Source: Caulobacter flavus (GTDB taxonomy: Bacteria > Pseudomonadota > Alphaproteobacteria > Caulobacterales > Caulobacteraceae). From it: a stretch of 64,000 nt of DNA. A program made the translations under genes and the position numbers. Below, in pieces: positions 1 through 8,661 of the stretch; within the stretch, counting starts at the first letter, position 1; every line of letters begins with the position of its first letter. The stretch lies in NCBI RefSeq assembly GCF_003722335.1, contig NZ_CP026100.1:3756001-3820000 (forward strand), written 5' to 3'. The notes beneath the pieces were generated by a model that saw only the letters and a program-made list of their open reading frames with translations, searched no databases and was not told where the DNA came from.

Positions 1-574
1 CATCGGTCCAGGCGTCGCCATCGGTCGCGACTGCTTCATCGGCGCCAACGCGGTCGTCGGCTTCGCCCTGGTCGGCGACCGCGTCAGCCTGCACGCCGGC
101 TCGGTGATCGGCGAGGCGGGCTTCGGCGCCGCCCCCGGCGCCAGGGGCGTGGTCGACCTGCCGCAGCTGGGCCGCGTGGTCCTGCAGGACGGCGTCACGC
201 TGGGCGCCAACAGCTGCATCGATCGCGGCGCCTTCGACGACACCACGGTGGGCGAGAACACCAAGATCGACAATCTGGTCCATGTTGCGCACAACGTGCA
301 ACTGGGCCGTAACTGCGTGCTCGCGGCCTATACCGGGCTTTCGGGCACCACCGTCGTCGGCGACGGCGTCGCCTTCGGCGGCAAGGCCGGCGTCGCCGAC
401 CACTTGACGATCGGCCCCGGCGCCAGCATCGGGGCGTCCGCCTCGGTGTTCAAGGACGTGCCGGCGGGCGAGACATGGACAGGGTTTCCCGCACGACCGA
501 TCAAACGGTGGCTGCGAGAAACCGCATGGCTGTCGCGCAGCGCGCGCAGCCGGGGGATGAAAGACGAGGCATGA
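1..574 (+). CDS. lpxD: LpxD, UDP-3-O-acylglucosamine N-acyltransferase (5' truncated by window edge)
   Basis: This is the C-terminal part of LpxD, which adds the second (N-linked) hydroxyacyl chain from acyl-ACP to UDP-3-O-acylglucosamine in lipid A synthesis in the cytoplasm. The first complete codon begins at base 2. The visible 190 or so residues are hexapeptide repeats of a left-handed beta helix, and the NLVHVAHN segment carries the histidine expected as catalytic base. A basic, helical tail follows. The stop codon overlaps the fabZ start (ATGA), so the two are translationally coupled in an lpxD-fabZ-lpxA-lpxI-lpxB operon. The N-terminal uridine-binding domain lies outside the window. 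Confidence 0.95.
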   Translation, partial: IGPGVAIGRDCFIGANAVVGFALVGDRVSLHAGSVIGEAGFGAAPGARGVVDLPQLGRVVLQDGVTLGANSCIDRGAFDDTTVGENTKIDNLVHVAHNVQLGRNCVLAAYTGLSGTTVVGDGVAFGGKAGVADHLTIGPGASIGASASVFKDVPAGETWTGFPARPIKRWLRETAWLSRSARSRGMKDEA

Positions 575-1047
575 GCCAGACCGAAACCGCGGCCCCGCAG
601 ACCGACATCGACATCGCCGAGATCCTCGCCCGGATCCCGCACCGCTATCCGTTCCTGCTGGTCGACCGGGCCGAAGCCTACGAGCCCCACAAGTCGATCG
701 TCGGCATCAAGTGCGTGACGGTCAACGAGCCGTTTTTCCAGGGCCACTTCCCGGGCAATCCGGTGATGCCCGGCGTGCTGATCATCGAGGCCCTGGCCCA
801 GACGGGCGCGGTGCTGATGAGCAAGTCACTGGAAGTCGACACCGCCGGCAAGACGATCTTCTTCATGTCGGTCGACAACGCCCGCTTCCGCAACCCCGTG
901 CGCCCGGGCGACGTCCTGCGCATGGAGGTCGAGGTGCTGCGTGCGCGTTCCAGCATCTTCAAGTTCAAGGGCGTGGCCAAGATCGGCGACAAGGTCGCCG
1001 CCGAGGTCGAGTTCGCCGCCATGGTCGTGGAGACCCCGACGAAATGA
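571..1047 (+). CDS. fabZ: FabZ, (3R)-hydroxyacyl-ACP dehydratase
   Basis: A 158-residue hot-dog-fold dehydratase that removes water from beta-hydroxyacyl-ACP during fatty acid elongation. The catalytic histidine is His59 in the motif [11 protein letters not shown] and the acidic partner is Glu73 in the following helix (EALAQ). I chose the ATG that overlaps the lpxD stop by four bases; an upstream in-frame ATG would add 32 residues inside lpxD with no family similarity. The downstream end overlaps lpxA in the same way. Sitting inside the lipid A cluster is usual: FabZ and LpxA compete for the same hydroxyacyl-ACP pool. Confidence 0.97.
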   Translation: MSQTETAAPQTDIDIAEILARIPHRYPFLLVDRAEAYEPHKSIVGIKCVTVNEPFFQGHFPGNPVMPGVLIIEALAQTGAVLMSKSLEVDTAGKTIFFMSVDNARFRNPVRPGDVLRMEVEVLRARSSIFKFKGVAKIGDKVAAEVEFAAMVVETPTK

Positions 1048-1838
1048 CGAAGATCCATCCGACCGCCATCGTCGACGCCGGCGCCAAGCTGGGTGATGAC
1101 GTCGAAATCGGGCCGTTCTGCATCGTCGGCCCGGACGTGACCTTGCAGGCCCGCGTGCGCCTGCTGTCGCACGTGGTGGTCGATGGCGTCACCACCGTCG
1201 GCGAGGACACGGTCGTCCACGCCTTCTCGGCGCTGGGCGGACCGCCCCAGCACCTGGGCTACAAGGGCGAGCGCACGCAGCTGGTCATCGGCCCGCGCAA
1301 CGTCATCCGCGAGCAGGTGACGATGAACACCGGCACGGCCTCGGGCCGGGGCGTCACCACGATCGGCGCCGACGGCTTCTTCATGGCCGAGGCCCACGTG
1401 GCCCACGACTGCATGGTCGGCGACAACGTGGTGCTGGCCAAGGGCGCGACCCTGGGCGGCCATGTCGACGTCGGCAACTTCGTGTTCGTGGGCGGCCTGG
1501 CGGCTATCCACCAGTTCTCGCGCGTCGGCCGCTACAGCTTCATCGGCGGCCTGGCCGCCGTGACCAAGGACGTCATTCCCTACGGTTCGGTGTGGGGCAA
1601 CCACGCCCACCTCGAGGGGCTGAACCTGGTCGGCCTCAAGCGCCGGGGCTTCTCGCGCGAGACGATCAACGCGCTGCGCGCGGCCTATCGCCTGATGTTC
1701 GCCGACGAAGGCACGTTCCAGGAGCGCCTGGACGACGTGGTCGAGACCTATTCGGCCACGCCCGAGGTGATGGAGATCGTCGACTTCATCCGCGCCGACG
1801 GCAACCGTCCGCTGTGCCTGCCCGAGCGCGAGGTCTGA
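1044..1838 (+). CDS. lpxA: LpxA, UDP-N-acetylglucosamine acyltransferase
   Basis: A 264-residue protein catalysing the first step of lipid A synthesis, transfer of a 3-hydroxyacyl chain from ACP to UDP-GlcNAc. Almost all of it is hexapeptide-repeat beta helix; the EAHVAHD motif has His118 and His121, the latter aligning with the known catalytic base. The helical C-terminal part ([17 protein letters not shown]) is typical of the family. Its start overlaps the fabZ stop (ATGA at 1044-1047), and only two bases separate its stop from the lpxI start codon. Confidence 0.97.
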   Translation: MTKIHPTAIVDAGAKLGDDVEIGPFCIVGPDVTLQARVRLLSHVVVDGVTTVGEDTVVHAFSALGGPPQHLGYKGERTQLVIGPRNVIREQVTMNTGTASGRGVTTIGADGFFMAEAHVAHDCMVGDNVVLAKGATLGGHVDVGNFVFVGGLAAIHQFSRVGRYSFIGGLAAVTKDVIPYGSVWGNHAHLEGLNLVGLKRRGFSRETINALRAAYRLMFADEGTFQERLDDVVETYSATPEVMEIVDFIRADGNRPLCLPEREV

Positions 1839-1840
1839 TC

Positions 1841-2674
1841 TTGCGCAAGCTTGGACTGATCGCCGGCGGCGGCGCCCTGCCGATCGAGCTGGCCGCCCAC
1901 TGCGAGCGCGCTGGCCGGCCGTTCTTCGTGATGCGGGTCAAGGGCTTCGCCGATGCGTCGCTGGAGCAGTACCCCGGGGCCGAGGTCGGCATCGCCGAGT
2001 TCGGCAAGGCCTTCAAGGCGCTGAAGGACGAGGGCTGCGAGGCCGTCTGCTTCGCCGGCGTCGTCGACCGCCCGGACTTCTCGGCCCTGATCCCCGACTT
2101 TCGGGGCGTGAAGGTGCTGCCGGGACTGATCAAGGCCGCGCGCGAGGGCGACGACGCCCTGCTGCGCCGCGTCCTGTCCGAGTTCGAGAAGGAAGGCTTC
2201 GTCGTCGAGGGCGCCCACGAGGTGCGCGGCGAGATGACCCTGCCGCTCGGACCGCTGGGCCGCTACGCCCCGCGCGAGCAGCACGGCGCCGACATCGATC
2301 GGGCCCTGACCGTCGCTCGCGCCATCGGCGGGCTGGACGTGGGGCAGGGGGCTGTCGTCTGCGACGGCCTCGTGTTGGCCGTCGAGGCCCAGGAGGGCAC
2401 CGACGCCATGCTGCGCCGGGTCGCCGACCTGCCGCAGGCGGTCCGCGGCTGTCCTGAAGCGCCCAAGGGCGTGCTGGCCAAGGCTCCCAAGCCGATCCAG
2501 GAGACCAAGGTCGACCTGCCCACTATCGGCGTGGCCACCATCCAGCGCGCCGCGCGCGCGGGCCTGGCCGGCGTGGTCGGCGAGGCCGGCCGCCTGCTGA
2601 TCGTCGATCGCGACCAGGTCATCGCCTGCGCCGACGACCTGGGCCTCTTCGTCTACGGCGTCGAGCCGCGCTGA
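1841..2674 (+). CDS. lpxI: LpxI, UDP-2,3-diacylglucosamine pyrophosphatase
   Basis: A 277-residue enzyme that hydrolyses UDP-2,3-diacylglucosamine to lipid X and UMP, replacing the unrelated LpxH of enterobacteria. LpxI was first characterised in Caulobacter, and this gene occupies the expected slot between lpxA and lpxB. The N-terminus KLGLIAGGGALP and the C-terminal domain with DLPTIGVATIQRA are characteristic of the family. The start is taken as the TTG at 1841, two bases after the lpxA stop, with GAGG about seven bases upstream; there is no in-frame ATG nearby. The stop overlaps the lpxB ATG by one base. Confidence 0.92.
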   Translation: MRKLGLIAGGGALPIELAAHCERAGRPFFVMRVKGFADASLEQYPGAEVGIAEFGKAFKALKDEGCEAVCFAGVVDRPDFSALIPDFRGVKVLPGLIKAAREGDDALLRRVLSEFEKEGFVVEGAHEVRGEMTLPLGPLGRYAPREQHGADIDRALTVARAIGGLDVGQGAVVCDGLVLAVEAQEGTDAMLRRVADLPQAVRGCPEAPKGVLAKAPKPIQETKVDLPTIGVATIQRAARAGLAGVVGEAGRLLIVDRDQVIACADDLGLFVYGVEPR

Positions 2675-3858
2675 TGAGCCCGGCCCGGCCGCTGACGGTC
2701 ATGCTGGTCGCGGCCGAGGCGTCGGGAGACAATCTCGGCGCCGGCCTGGCCAAGGCCCTGCGGAAGCGGCTCGGCGATCAGGTTCGTTTCGTCGGCCTCG
2801 GCGGGGCGCGGATGGCGGCCGAGGGGGTGCAAAGCCCCTTCGACATCTCCGAACTGTCGATCCTTGGCCTGTTCGAGGGCCTGAAGGCCTATCCGCGCGT
2901 GCTGCGCCGGCTGAAGGACGTCGAGGCCCTGGCGGTGCGCGAGAAGCCCGACGTGGCCGTGCTGATCGATTCCTGGGGCTTCAACATCCGCCTGGCCAGG
3001 CGGCTGCGGGCGTTGGACCCTTCGATGGCGCTGATCAAGTACGTGGCCCCTCAGGTCTGGGCCTCGCGACCGGGCCGCGCCAAGACCCTGGCCCAGGCCG
3101 TCGACCTGCTGCTGGCCACTCAGCCCATGGACAAGCCGTTCTTCGACGCCGAGGGCCTGCCCAGCGTCTTCGTCGGCAATCCGGCCCTGGCGCGGGACTT
3201 CGGCGGCGCCGACGCCGCGCGGGCCCGCGCGGCCATCGGGGCCGGGCCGGACGATCCGGTCCTCGTCGTGCTGCCGGGCAGCCGTCCGTCCGAGATCGAG
3301 CGGGTGCTGCCGGCCTTCGAGGACGCCGTGCGGATCCTCAAGGCCGACCGCCCCGGCCTGCATGTCGTCGTGCCCGCCGCTCAGACGGTGGCGGCGGCGG
3401 TGAAGGCGCGGGTGGCCGGCTGGCCGTTCCGCGCCCACGTCATCGAGGACGACCAGGCCAAGGACGACGCCATGAAGGCCGCCACCGTGGCCCTGGCCTG
3501 CAGCGGCACGGTGACCATCGAGCTGGCCCTGGCGGGCGCGCCGATGGTCGTGGGCTATAAGATCGGTGCGGTCACCTACGCCTTGCTCAAGCGCCTGATG
3601 ACGCCGCGCTGGGTGACGCTGTTCAACATCGCCGCCGATCGCGAGGTCGCCCCGGAGCTGTTGCAGCACGACTGCACCGGCGAGCGCCTGGCGGCGGCGC
3701 TGGCCGAGCGCCTCGACGATCCGGCCCTGCGCCGGCGGCAGGTGGCCGAGCAGTACGCGGCGCTCGAGCGCCTGGGACGCGGCATGCCCGATCCGGCTGA
3801 GGCCGCCGCCGACGCCATGCTCGACTTCCTGGAAAAGCGAAGCCCCAAAACGGCTTAA
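2674..3858 (+). CDS. lpxB: LpxB, lipid-A-disaccharide synthase
   Basis: A 394-residue peripheral-membrane glycosyltransferase (GT-B fold, family GT19) that joins lipid X to UDP-2,3-diacylglucosamine to make the lipid A disaccharide. Family features visible are the N-terminal AAEASGDNLGA loop, the central KYVAPQVWAS, the VLPGSRPSEI segment that begins the nucleotide-binding half, and CSGTVTIELALAGAPMVV near residue 275. It shares its first base with the lpxI stop codon and is the last gene of the lipid A operon; no strong terminator follows. Confidence 0.97.
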   Translation: MSPARPLTVMLVAAEASGDNLGAGLAKALRKRLGDQVRFVGLGGARMAAEGVQSPFDISELSILGLFEGLKAYPRVLRRLKDVEALAVREKPDVAVLIDSWGFNIRLARRLRALDPSMALIKYVAPQVWASRPGRAKTLAQAVDLLLATQPMDKPFFDAEGLPSVFVGNPALARDFGGADAARARAAIGAGPDDPVLVVLPGSRPSEIERVLPAFEDAVRILKADRPGLHVVVPAAQTVAAAVKARVAGWPFRAHVIEDDQAKDDAMKAATVALACSGTVTIELALAGAPMVVGYKIGAVTYALLKRLMTPRWVTLFNIAADREVAPELLQHDCTGERLAAALAERLDDPALRRRQVAEQYAALERLGRGMPDPAEAAADAMLDFLEKRSPKTA

Positions 3859-3915
3859 GACCCGCTTCACGCCTGTGGATTAATCTCGCGGCAACCTTGC
3901 GCGCATTGCGCCGCC

Positions 3916-5547
3916 GTGGAGTCCGCCGTGTCGGTCCTGCCGATTGGAGCCGTCGTCCCGAACCTCGCCTCGGTGCAACCGACGGCGACGATCGCGCCCG
4001 CCGGTCCCCAGGGCGGCCAGACGGGACAGTCGGGCCTTCCGCCGCCCGCCATGCTGGCCCAGCTGGCGATGGCCGAGGCGACCGAGAGCCTGGGAAAGAT
4101 CGCCGCCCAGCCGGGCGCTGCGCCCGACGCCCCCGACACGGTCGAGAGCCTGCTGAAGGGCGGGGCGACCGGCCAGGCCCGGGAGATCCTGCTCGCCAGC
4201 TCCACCGTCCAGGCCAAGGTGGTGTCCGACATGGTGAGCCGCGCCGCGCCGGCCCAGGGCGGCATGGCGCCGCTGCTGGCCGACCTGGAGCGCGTGTCGA
4301 CCTCGCCGCAGGCGCCGGCCCTGGTGCGCCAGGCCGCCGCCAACATGCTGGCCCTGCGCTCGCCGATCGACGGCTCGGTCACCGCCGGCGAGATCCGCCA
4401 GGCCTTCGGTCGCTCGGGCCTGTTCATGGAAAGCCGCCTGGCCGAGGAGGCGCCCGCGCCGGGCGCCGCGCCCCTGGCCGCCAAGGACCTGAAGGCCGCC
4501 ATGCTGGTGCTGCGCGCCGCCGTGGCCAGCTGGAGCGCCCAGGCCGGTCCCGCGCCCACGCCAAACCAGGCGCCTGCCGGCTTGCCGACGACCCAGACAA
4601 TACCGGGCGCGCCGCCCGCGCCCCTCCTTCCGACGCCGGGCGCGCCGGTTCCGCAGGCCCAGGGCCAGGCGATCGCCTCGTCGACGCCAACGTCCTCGCC
4701 GACGCCGCCGGCTGCTCGGGCCGCCGTCGAGGCCGGGGAGGCGCCGCCCGCCGCATCGATCTCCACGCTGCCCGACGAGGCCGAGTCGCCCGTCGCCCGC
4801 TTCCTGGCCGCCGTCGCGCCGCGTCCGGCCGCGCCTCAGGCGGCCCAGCCCTCCGCCGCCCTGTTCGTGCTGGCCCAGGAGGCCGCCGCCGGCTTCGAGG
4901 AGACGCCCGTCGCCCGGCAGGCCATGCCGCCGCTGGCGCCGCCGCCCGGCAAGGGCCCGCCGCCGCCTTTCGCCGGCGGTCCGGTCGTGGCCCAGCCCGC
5001 CGCGCCGTCGACCCTGGCGCCGGACGCCCATCCGGCCCTGGTCGCCCAGCAGCTGACCAAGGGAGTCGACGCCGCCCTGGCTCGCCAGGAACTGCTGCAG
5101 GCCGCCTCGCTGCCGGACCGCGCGGAAGGCGCCCGCCCGGCCGACGCCCGCGCGATCGAGGACCGGTCGGGCCCGCGCTGGGTGTTCGATGTGCCGTTCG
5201 CCACGCCGCAGGGGTCGGCCGTGGCCCAGTTCGAGATCAGCCGCGACGGCGGCGGGGGCGGGGCCGCCGGCGGCGTCGCCGAGGCTCGCACCTGGAAGGT
5301 CCGCTTCTCGCTCGACGTCGAGCCGATGGGCCGCATCGACGCCCAGCTGGCCCTGACCGGCGAGCGGGCCCGCGTCTCGCTGTGGGCCGAACGTACCGAG
5401 GCGATGGCGCGCCTGCGCGGCGGCGAGGAGATGCTGACCGCCGCCCTGCGGGAAGCCGCCCTGGAGCCGGAAGTGGCCTTCCACGCCGCGGCCCCGCCGC
5501 TCGCGCCGCCGGCCGCGCCCGGCCGCTTCCTGGACCAGGCCACATGA
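3916..5547 (+). CDS. FliK-like flagellar hook-length control protein
   Basis: A 543-residue protein. Roughly residues 1-400 are Ala/Pro/Gln-rich and look disordered, as in FliK rulers. From about residue 410 (WVFDVPFATPQG) to 520 there is a compact region with alternating hydrophobic strands (WKVRFSLDVEPMGRIDAQL, ARVSLWAE) that matches the C-terminal FliK substrate-switch domain. FliK measures hook or rod length and triggers the export switch by binding FlhB. The next gene is an FlhB-C-terminus-like protein overlapping by four bases, which supports the call. The start is a GTG at 3916; the GTG at 3928 is possible. Whether this is the main FliK or an accessory paralogue cannot be judged here. 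Confidence 0.72.
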   Translation: MESAVSVLPIGAVVPNLASVQPTATIAPAGPQGGQTGQSGLPPPAMLAQLAMAEATESLGKIAAQPGAAPDAPDTVESLLKGGATGQAREILLASSTVQAKVVSDMVSRAAPAQGGMAPLLADLERVSTSPQAPALVRQAAANMLALRSPIDGSVTAGEIRQAFGRSGLFMESRLAEEAPAPGAAPLAAKDLKAAMLVLRAAVASWSAQAGPAPTPNQAPAGLPTTQTIPGAPPAPLLPTPGAPVPQAQGQAIASSTPTSSPTPPAARAAVEAGEAPPAASISTLPDEAESPVARFLAAVAPRPAAPQAAQPSAALFVLAQEAAAGFEETPVARQAMPPLAPPPGKGPPPPFAGGPVVAQPAAPSTLAPDAHPALVAQQLTKGVDAALARQELLQAASLPDRAEGARPADARAIEDRSGPRWVFDVPFATPQGSAVAQFEISRDGGGGGAAGGVAEARTWKVRFSLDVEPMGRIDAQLALTGERARVSLWAERTEAMARLRGGEEMLTAALREAALEPEVAFHAAAPPLAPPAAPGRFLDQAT

Positions 5548-5807
5548 CCCGCGTTTCCGGCCCCCGCATTGCCGTCGCCCTGCGCTACGACGAGCCCAAC
5601 GCCCCGCGCGTGGTGGCCAGCGGTCGCGGCTGGGTGGGCGACAAGATCGTCGAGACCGCCCGCGAGCACGGCGTGCCGCTGGAGGAGAACCCGGCCCTGG
5701 CCCAGGCTCTGTCGACCATTCCGATGGAGGAGGAGATCCCCGAGGCGCTGTATGTCGCCGTCGCCGAGATCCTGGGCTTCATCCTGCGCTCGGCGCACCG
5801 TAACTGA
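5544..5807 (+). CDS. FlhB C-terminal-domain-like protein (FlhX type)
   Basis: An 87-residue protein resembling only the cytoplasmic C-terminal domain of FlhB/YscU-type export switch proteins, without the membrane domain. Recognisable are IAVALRYDEPNAPRVVASG, the helix before VPLEENPALAQAL, and the terminal EEIPEALYVAVAEILGF. The Asn-Pro-Thr-His self-cleavage motif of full FlhB is absent: the corresponding place reads DEPNAPR. Related stand-alone proteins can partly substitute for the cleaved FlhB fragment. It starts within the stop of the FliK-like gene (ATGA), so the two are probably made together. Confidence 0.8.
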   Translation: MTRVSGPRIAVALRYDEPNAPRVVASGRGWVGDKIVETAREHGVPLEENPALAQALSTIPMEEEIPEALYVAVAEILGFILRSAHRN

Positions 5808-5885
5808 CACCAAGAAAGTTACGGTAGGGGGCTGGGCCTTCCTTTCGAGGCGCCTATATCGGCTGGGACCCTTCGAGGAGCTTCC

Positions 5886-6590
5886 ATGACCGACCTCTCG
5901 GCCTTCCCGATCGCCAGCCGCTGGCCCGCCGCCCATCCCGACCGCATCCAGCTCTATTCGCTGCCCACGCCCAACGGCGTGAAGGTGTCGATCATGCTGG
6001 AGGAGGTGGGCCTGCCGTACGAGCCGCACCTGATCGACATCGGCAAGAACGAGACCTGGACCCCGGAATTCCTCAGCCTCAACCCGAACGGCAAGATCCC
6101 GGCGATCATCGATCCCGACGGTCCGGGCGGGAAGCCCTTCGGCCTGTTCGAAAGCGGCGCGATCCTCGTCTATCTGGCCGAGAAGAGCGGCAAGCTGCTG
6201 CCGACCGATCCGGCCGCGCGCTACGAGACCCTGCAGTGGGTGTTCTTCCAGATGGCCGCCGTCGGCCCGATGTTCGGCCAGCTGGGCTTCTTCCACAAGT
6301 TCGCCGGCCGCGAGTACGAGGACAAGCGCCCGCTGGAGCGCTACCGGGCCGAGAGCCAGCGCCTGCTGGGCGTGCTGGAGACCCGCCTGGAAGGCCGCGA
6401 CTGGCTGATGGGCGACGGGTACACCATCGCCGACGTCGCCACGCTGGGCTGGGTGCGCAACCTGGTCGGCTTCTACGAGGCCGGCGAACTGGTCGACTTC
6501 AAGAGCCTGAAGAACGTTCCGGCCTGGTTGGAGCGCGGCCTGGCTCGTCCGGCCGTGCAGCGCGGCCTCAACATCCCGGCTCGCCCGTAG
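5886..6590 (+). CDS. Glutathione S-transferase family protein (YghU/YfcG-like)
   Basis: A 234-residue soluble protein with a thioredoxin-like N-terminal domain beginning at IQLYSLPTPNGVKVSIMLEE, the cis-proline loop LNPNGKIPAI near residue 70, the ESGAILVYLAE glutathione gamma-Glu site near residue 93, and an all-helical C-terminal domain (YTIADVATLGW). The long N-terminal arm and the TPNG start of helix 1 fit the nu class (YghU/YfcG), which has disulfide reductase and peroxidase activity. The substrate is unknown. GAGGAG lies just upstream of the ATG. Confidence 0.88.
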   Translation: MTDLSAFPIASRWPAAHPDRIQLYSLPTPNGVKVSIMLEEVGLPYEPHLIDIGKNETWTPEFLSLNPNGKIPAIIDPDGPGGKPFGLFESGAILVYLAEKSGKLLPTDPAARYETLQWVFFQMAAVGPMFGQLGFFHKFAGREYEDKRPLERYRAESQRLLGVLETRLEGRDWLMGDGYTIADVATLGWVRNLVGFYEAGELVDFKSLKNVPAWLERGLARPAVQRGLNIPARP

Positions 6591-6672
6591 GCGACGCAAG
6601 GCGCGGGCGGCGACAGCCGTCCGCTCCGGCGCCATAAGGCTGGCCATCCTTCAACGGCCGCCGATTCTCGTC

Positions 6673-7242
6673 ATGTCGCTGTTTCCCGAACTGGACGTTC
6701 CGCCGTCCGACCGCCTGTTCTTCGGGATCTTTCCGCCGTCGCCGGTCGCCGAGGCCATCGCCGGCCGCGCTCGCGACCTGAAGGGCGGCCTTGGCCTGTC
6801 GGGCGCGCCGCTGACGCCCGACCGCTTCCACGTCACCCTGCACCACATCGGCGACTACGCCGGCCTGCCGCGCGGCATCGTCGCCCAGGCGCTGGAGGCG
6901 GGTGAAGCCGCGTCGTCGGCCGCGCCGTTCGAGGCGACCTTCGACCAGGCCGCCAGCTTCAACAATCGCGGCAACAATCCGTTCGTGCTGCAGGGCGGGG
7001 AGGGGCTTGCTGAACTGCACGCCTTCCAGAAGGCCCTGGGGCTGGCCATGGCTCACGCCGGTCTCGGCAAGCAGGTCGCCAGACAGTTCAATCCGCACGT
7101 GACACTGCTTTACGACCGCGCCCTGGCGCCCGAGACGCCGACGGCGCCGGTGTCATGGACCGTTTCGGAGTTCGTGCTGATCCACAGCCTGCTGGGCCAG
7201 ACCCGGCACGTCGTGCTCGGGCGCTGGCCCCTGAAGGGTTGA
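6673..7242 (+). CDS. 2'-5' RNA ligase family protein (2H phosphoesterase)
   Basis: A 189-residue 2H-superfamily protein. The two catalytic HxTx motifs are present as HVTL at residues 53-56 and HVTL at residues 142-145. The family includes ThpR, a 2',3'-cyclic nucleotide phosphodiesterase/RNA ligase; the natural substrate in bacteria is poorly defined. The gene stands alone after the GST gene and ends one base before the stop codon of the convergent small gene on the other strand. Confidence 0.87.
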   Translation: MSLFPELDVPPSDRLFFGIFPPSPVAEAIAGRARDLKGGLGLSGAPLTPDRFHVTLHHIGDYAGLPRGIVAQALEAGEAASSAAPFEATFDQAASFNNRGNNPFVLQGGEGLAELHAFQKALGLAMAHAGLGKQVARQFNPHVTLLYDRALAPETPTAPVSWTVSEFVLIHSLLGQTRHVVLGRWPLKG

Positions 7243-7243
7243 T

Positions 7244-7438
7244 CTAGCGGTCCTGCACGTTGCCCGAATGGGACGTGTTCTGGCGCAGGTTCCCGTGCCG
7301 GCCCTGTTCGGACAGATTGACGTCGGCGTTGCCCGGATCGGGCGACTGCAGGCCTTCGCGGCTGGCGTGGCCTTCGATGTCGGGCTTCTGGCCCTTGAAG
7401 GCGCGCTGCTCCGGCGGGATGGGCGGGGCCTTGGACAT
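7244..7438 (-). CDS. Small hydrophilic conserved-type protein of unknown function (64 aa)
   Basis: The open frame continues upstream, but the ATG at 7438 has an excellent AGGAGG ribosome-binding site seven to eight bases before it and starts a hydrophilic, Gly/Asn/Gln-rich peptide (MSKAPPIPPEQRAFKGQKPD, ending in SHSGNVQDR). It has no cysteine, signal peptide or membrane segment and is probably disordered. I do not recognise a named family and assign no function. It lies downstream of the heme oxygenase/DUF454 pair on the same strand, 71 bases after DUF454, so co-transcription is possible. Confidence 0.7.
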   Translation of the reverse strand: MSKAPPIPPEQRAFKGQKPDIEGHASREGLQSPDPGNADVNLSEQGRHGNLRQNTSHSGNVQDR

Positions 7439-7509
7439 GGCTTCCTCCTTCTGGTTGTCGAAGGAAAACCGCCGGCGCGTGCACGCCGTTCCCAGCGTGG
7501 CGCTTGGCG

Positions 7510-7956
7510 TCAGCTCGTCGGCGGGGCCGGGCGCGAGACCACGAAGGCCGCGCAGCCCGCCATGATCACGCCGACCAGCAGGCCAAGCCAAGGCTTGGGG
7601 CGCGCCGCGATCAGGAACACCGCCATGCCGCCGGCCATGCCCAGGCAGGCGAAGACCTTGGCCTTGCGCGGGATCGCGCCGTTGGCCCGCCAGGCCCGGA
7701 CCGAGGGGCCAAAGCGCGGGTGATTCAGAAGCCAGGCCTCGAGCCTCGGCGAGGAGCGCCCGAAGCAGCCGGCGGCCAGGATCAGGAAGATCGTCGTCGG
7801 CATCAGCGGCAGGAACGCCCCGATGATCCCGAGCGCCGTCAACGCCAGGCCCGCGATCAGGTAGCCGGTCCGCACGCCGCGTGACGTCGGCAGGGGCGCA
7901 GGCGCCGGAGCGTCCAGCTCGATGGCCGGCGGTTCAGCCGAAGGCGGCGTCGACAT
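7510..7956 (-). CDS. DUF454 (YbaN-like) inner membrane protein
   Basis: A 148-residue protein with a Pro/Ala-rich cytoplasmic N-terminus followed by hydrophobic segments: GYLIAGLALTALGIIGAFLP then MPTTIFLILAAGCFGRSSP, then after WLLNHPRFGP a further two helices (VFACLGMAGGMAVFLIAA, WLGLLVGVIMAGCAAFVV). The LPLMPTTIFLILAA and NHPRFGP motifs are diagnostic of DUF454. The start ATG at 7956 lies 23 bases inside the 3' end of the heme oxygenase gene. Function is unknown, though DUF454 genes recur beside heme oxygenase and iron-uptake genes. Confidence 0.85.
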   Translation of the reverse strand: MSTPPSAEPPAIELDAPAPAPLPTSRGVRTGYLIAGLALTALGIIGAFLPLMPTTIFLILAAGCFGRSSPRLEAWLLNHPRFGPSVRAWRANGAIPRKAKVFACLGMAGGMAVFLIAARPKPWLGLLVGVIMAGCAAFVVSRPAPPTS

Positions 7957-8533
7957 AGGCCTGCACCCGTGAGAAGGCGGCTTGCGCGCCGGCGAGGGCC
8001 CGCGCTTCGCCCGCTTCGTCCAGTCCGGCCGCGTCGAGGGCGGCGGTGAACTGCCGCCAGTGGGCGGCGCGACCGTCCGGATGGCCCGCAAGGTGGCGCG
8101 CGCCGAGCGTCTCGTCCAGGCCGAGCTTGGCGGCGGCCTTGAACAGGAAGGCCGCGCCCAGGTTCGAGCCCTCGGCCACGTAGAGCCAGCCCAGCGCCGT
8201 GGCCAGGTCGAGGTCGCCGCTCGCGTCGAAGGCCGGCGGCGGAAGCTCGGCGAGGGCGGCAAGGCCAAGGTCGGTCCGATCGGCGGCGATCTGCGCCAGG
8301 CGTCTGCGACCGTCCAGGTCGGGCAGTCGCTCGGCCAGTTCGGCCCGCTGGTACAGGCCGTCGATGTCGCGATGGAACCTGTACTGCACGTCGAGGAACC
8401 GGCCGTAGCGGGCGCGATCGGCGAACGGCCGGCCGGCCATGATGCTCTTGTCCAGTCGCTCGTGGGTCGCCTCGGTGCCGGCCTTGAGGCGCTTGGCGAG
8501 GGACGGGGCCTGGGCGAGGGCGAGATCGGTCAT
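7934..8533 (-). CDS. Heme oxygenase (biliverdin-producing)
   Basis: A 199-residue all-helical protein of the bacterial heme oxygenase family, which opens heme to biliverdin, CO and free iron. The proximal heme ligand is His24 in GTEATHERLD; the distal helix carries the flexible GSNLGA motif at residues 122-127 followed by FLFKAA. It could feed a bacteriophytochrome (BphO role) or release iron from heme (HmuO/HemO role); no phytochrome or heme-uptake gene is in the window, so I cannot choose. DUF454 follows with a 23-base overlap. Confidence 0.85.
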   Translation of the reverse strand: MTDLALAQAPSLAKRLKAGTEATHERLDKSIMAGRPFADRARYGRFLDVQYRFHRDIDGLYQRAELAERLPDLDGRRRLAQIAADRTDLGLAALAELPPPAFDASGDLDLATALGWLYVAEGSNLGAAFLFKAAAKLGLDETLGARHLAGHPDGRAAHWRQFTAALDAAGLDEAGEARALAGAQAAFSRVQAYVDAAFG

Positions 8534-8661
8534 GGGGGCAATGTTGTCATGCCGCGAGTGAGACGCAACTGCTCCAGGTCAAATCCGACCGCGCGCCGGG
8601 CGAAAATGCTAATCGGGTGGGGAGGGGCCGACTCGCGGCCGGAAGTTCTGGAGCGCGCCCG

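Noticed and set aside
3876-3915. CtrA site before the FliK-like gene (GGATTAATCTCGCGGCAA)
   Set aside because: Only one half-site matches; the second half reads GCAA.
8534-8661. Fur/Irr-type operator before the heme oxygenase gene
   Set aside because: The region is A+T-rich in places (ATGCTAAT) but I see no dyad that fits a known iron box well enough to report.
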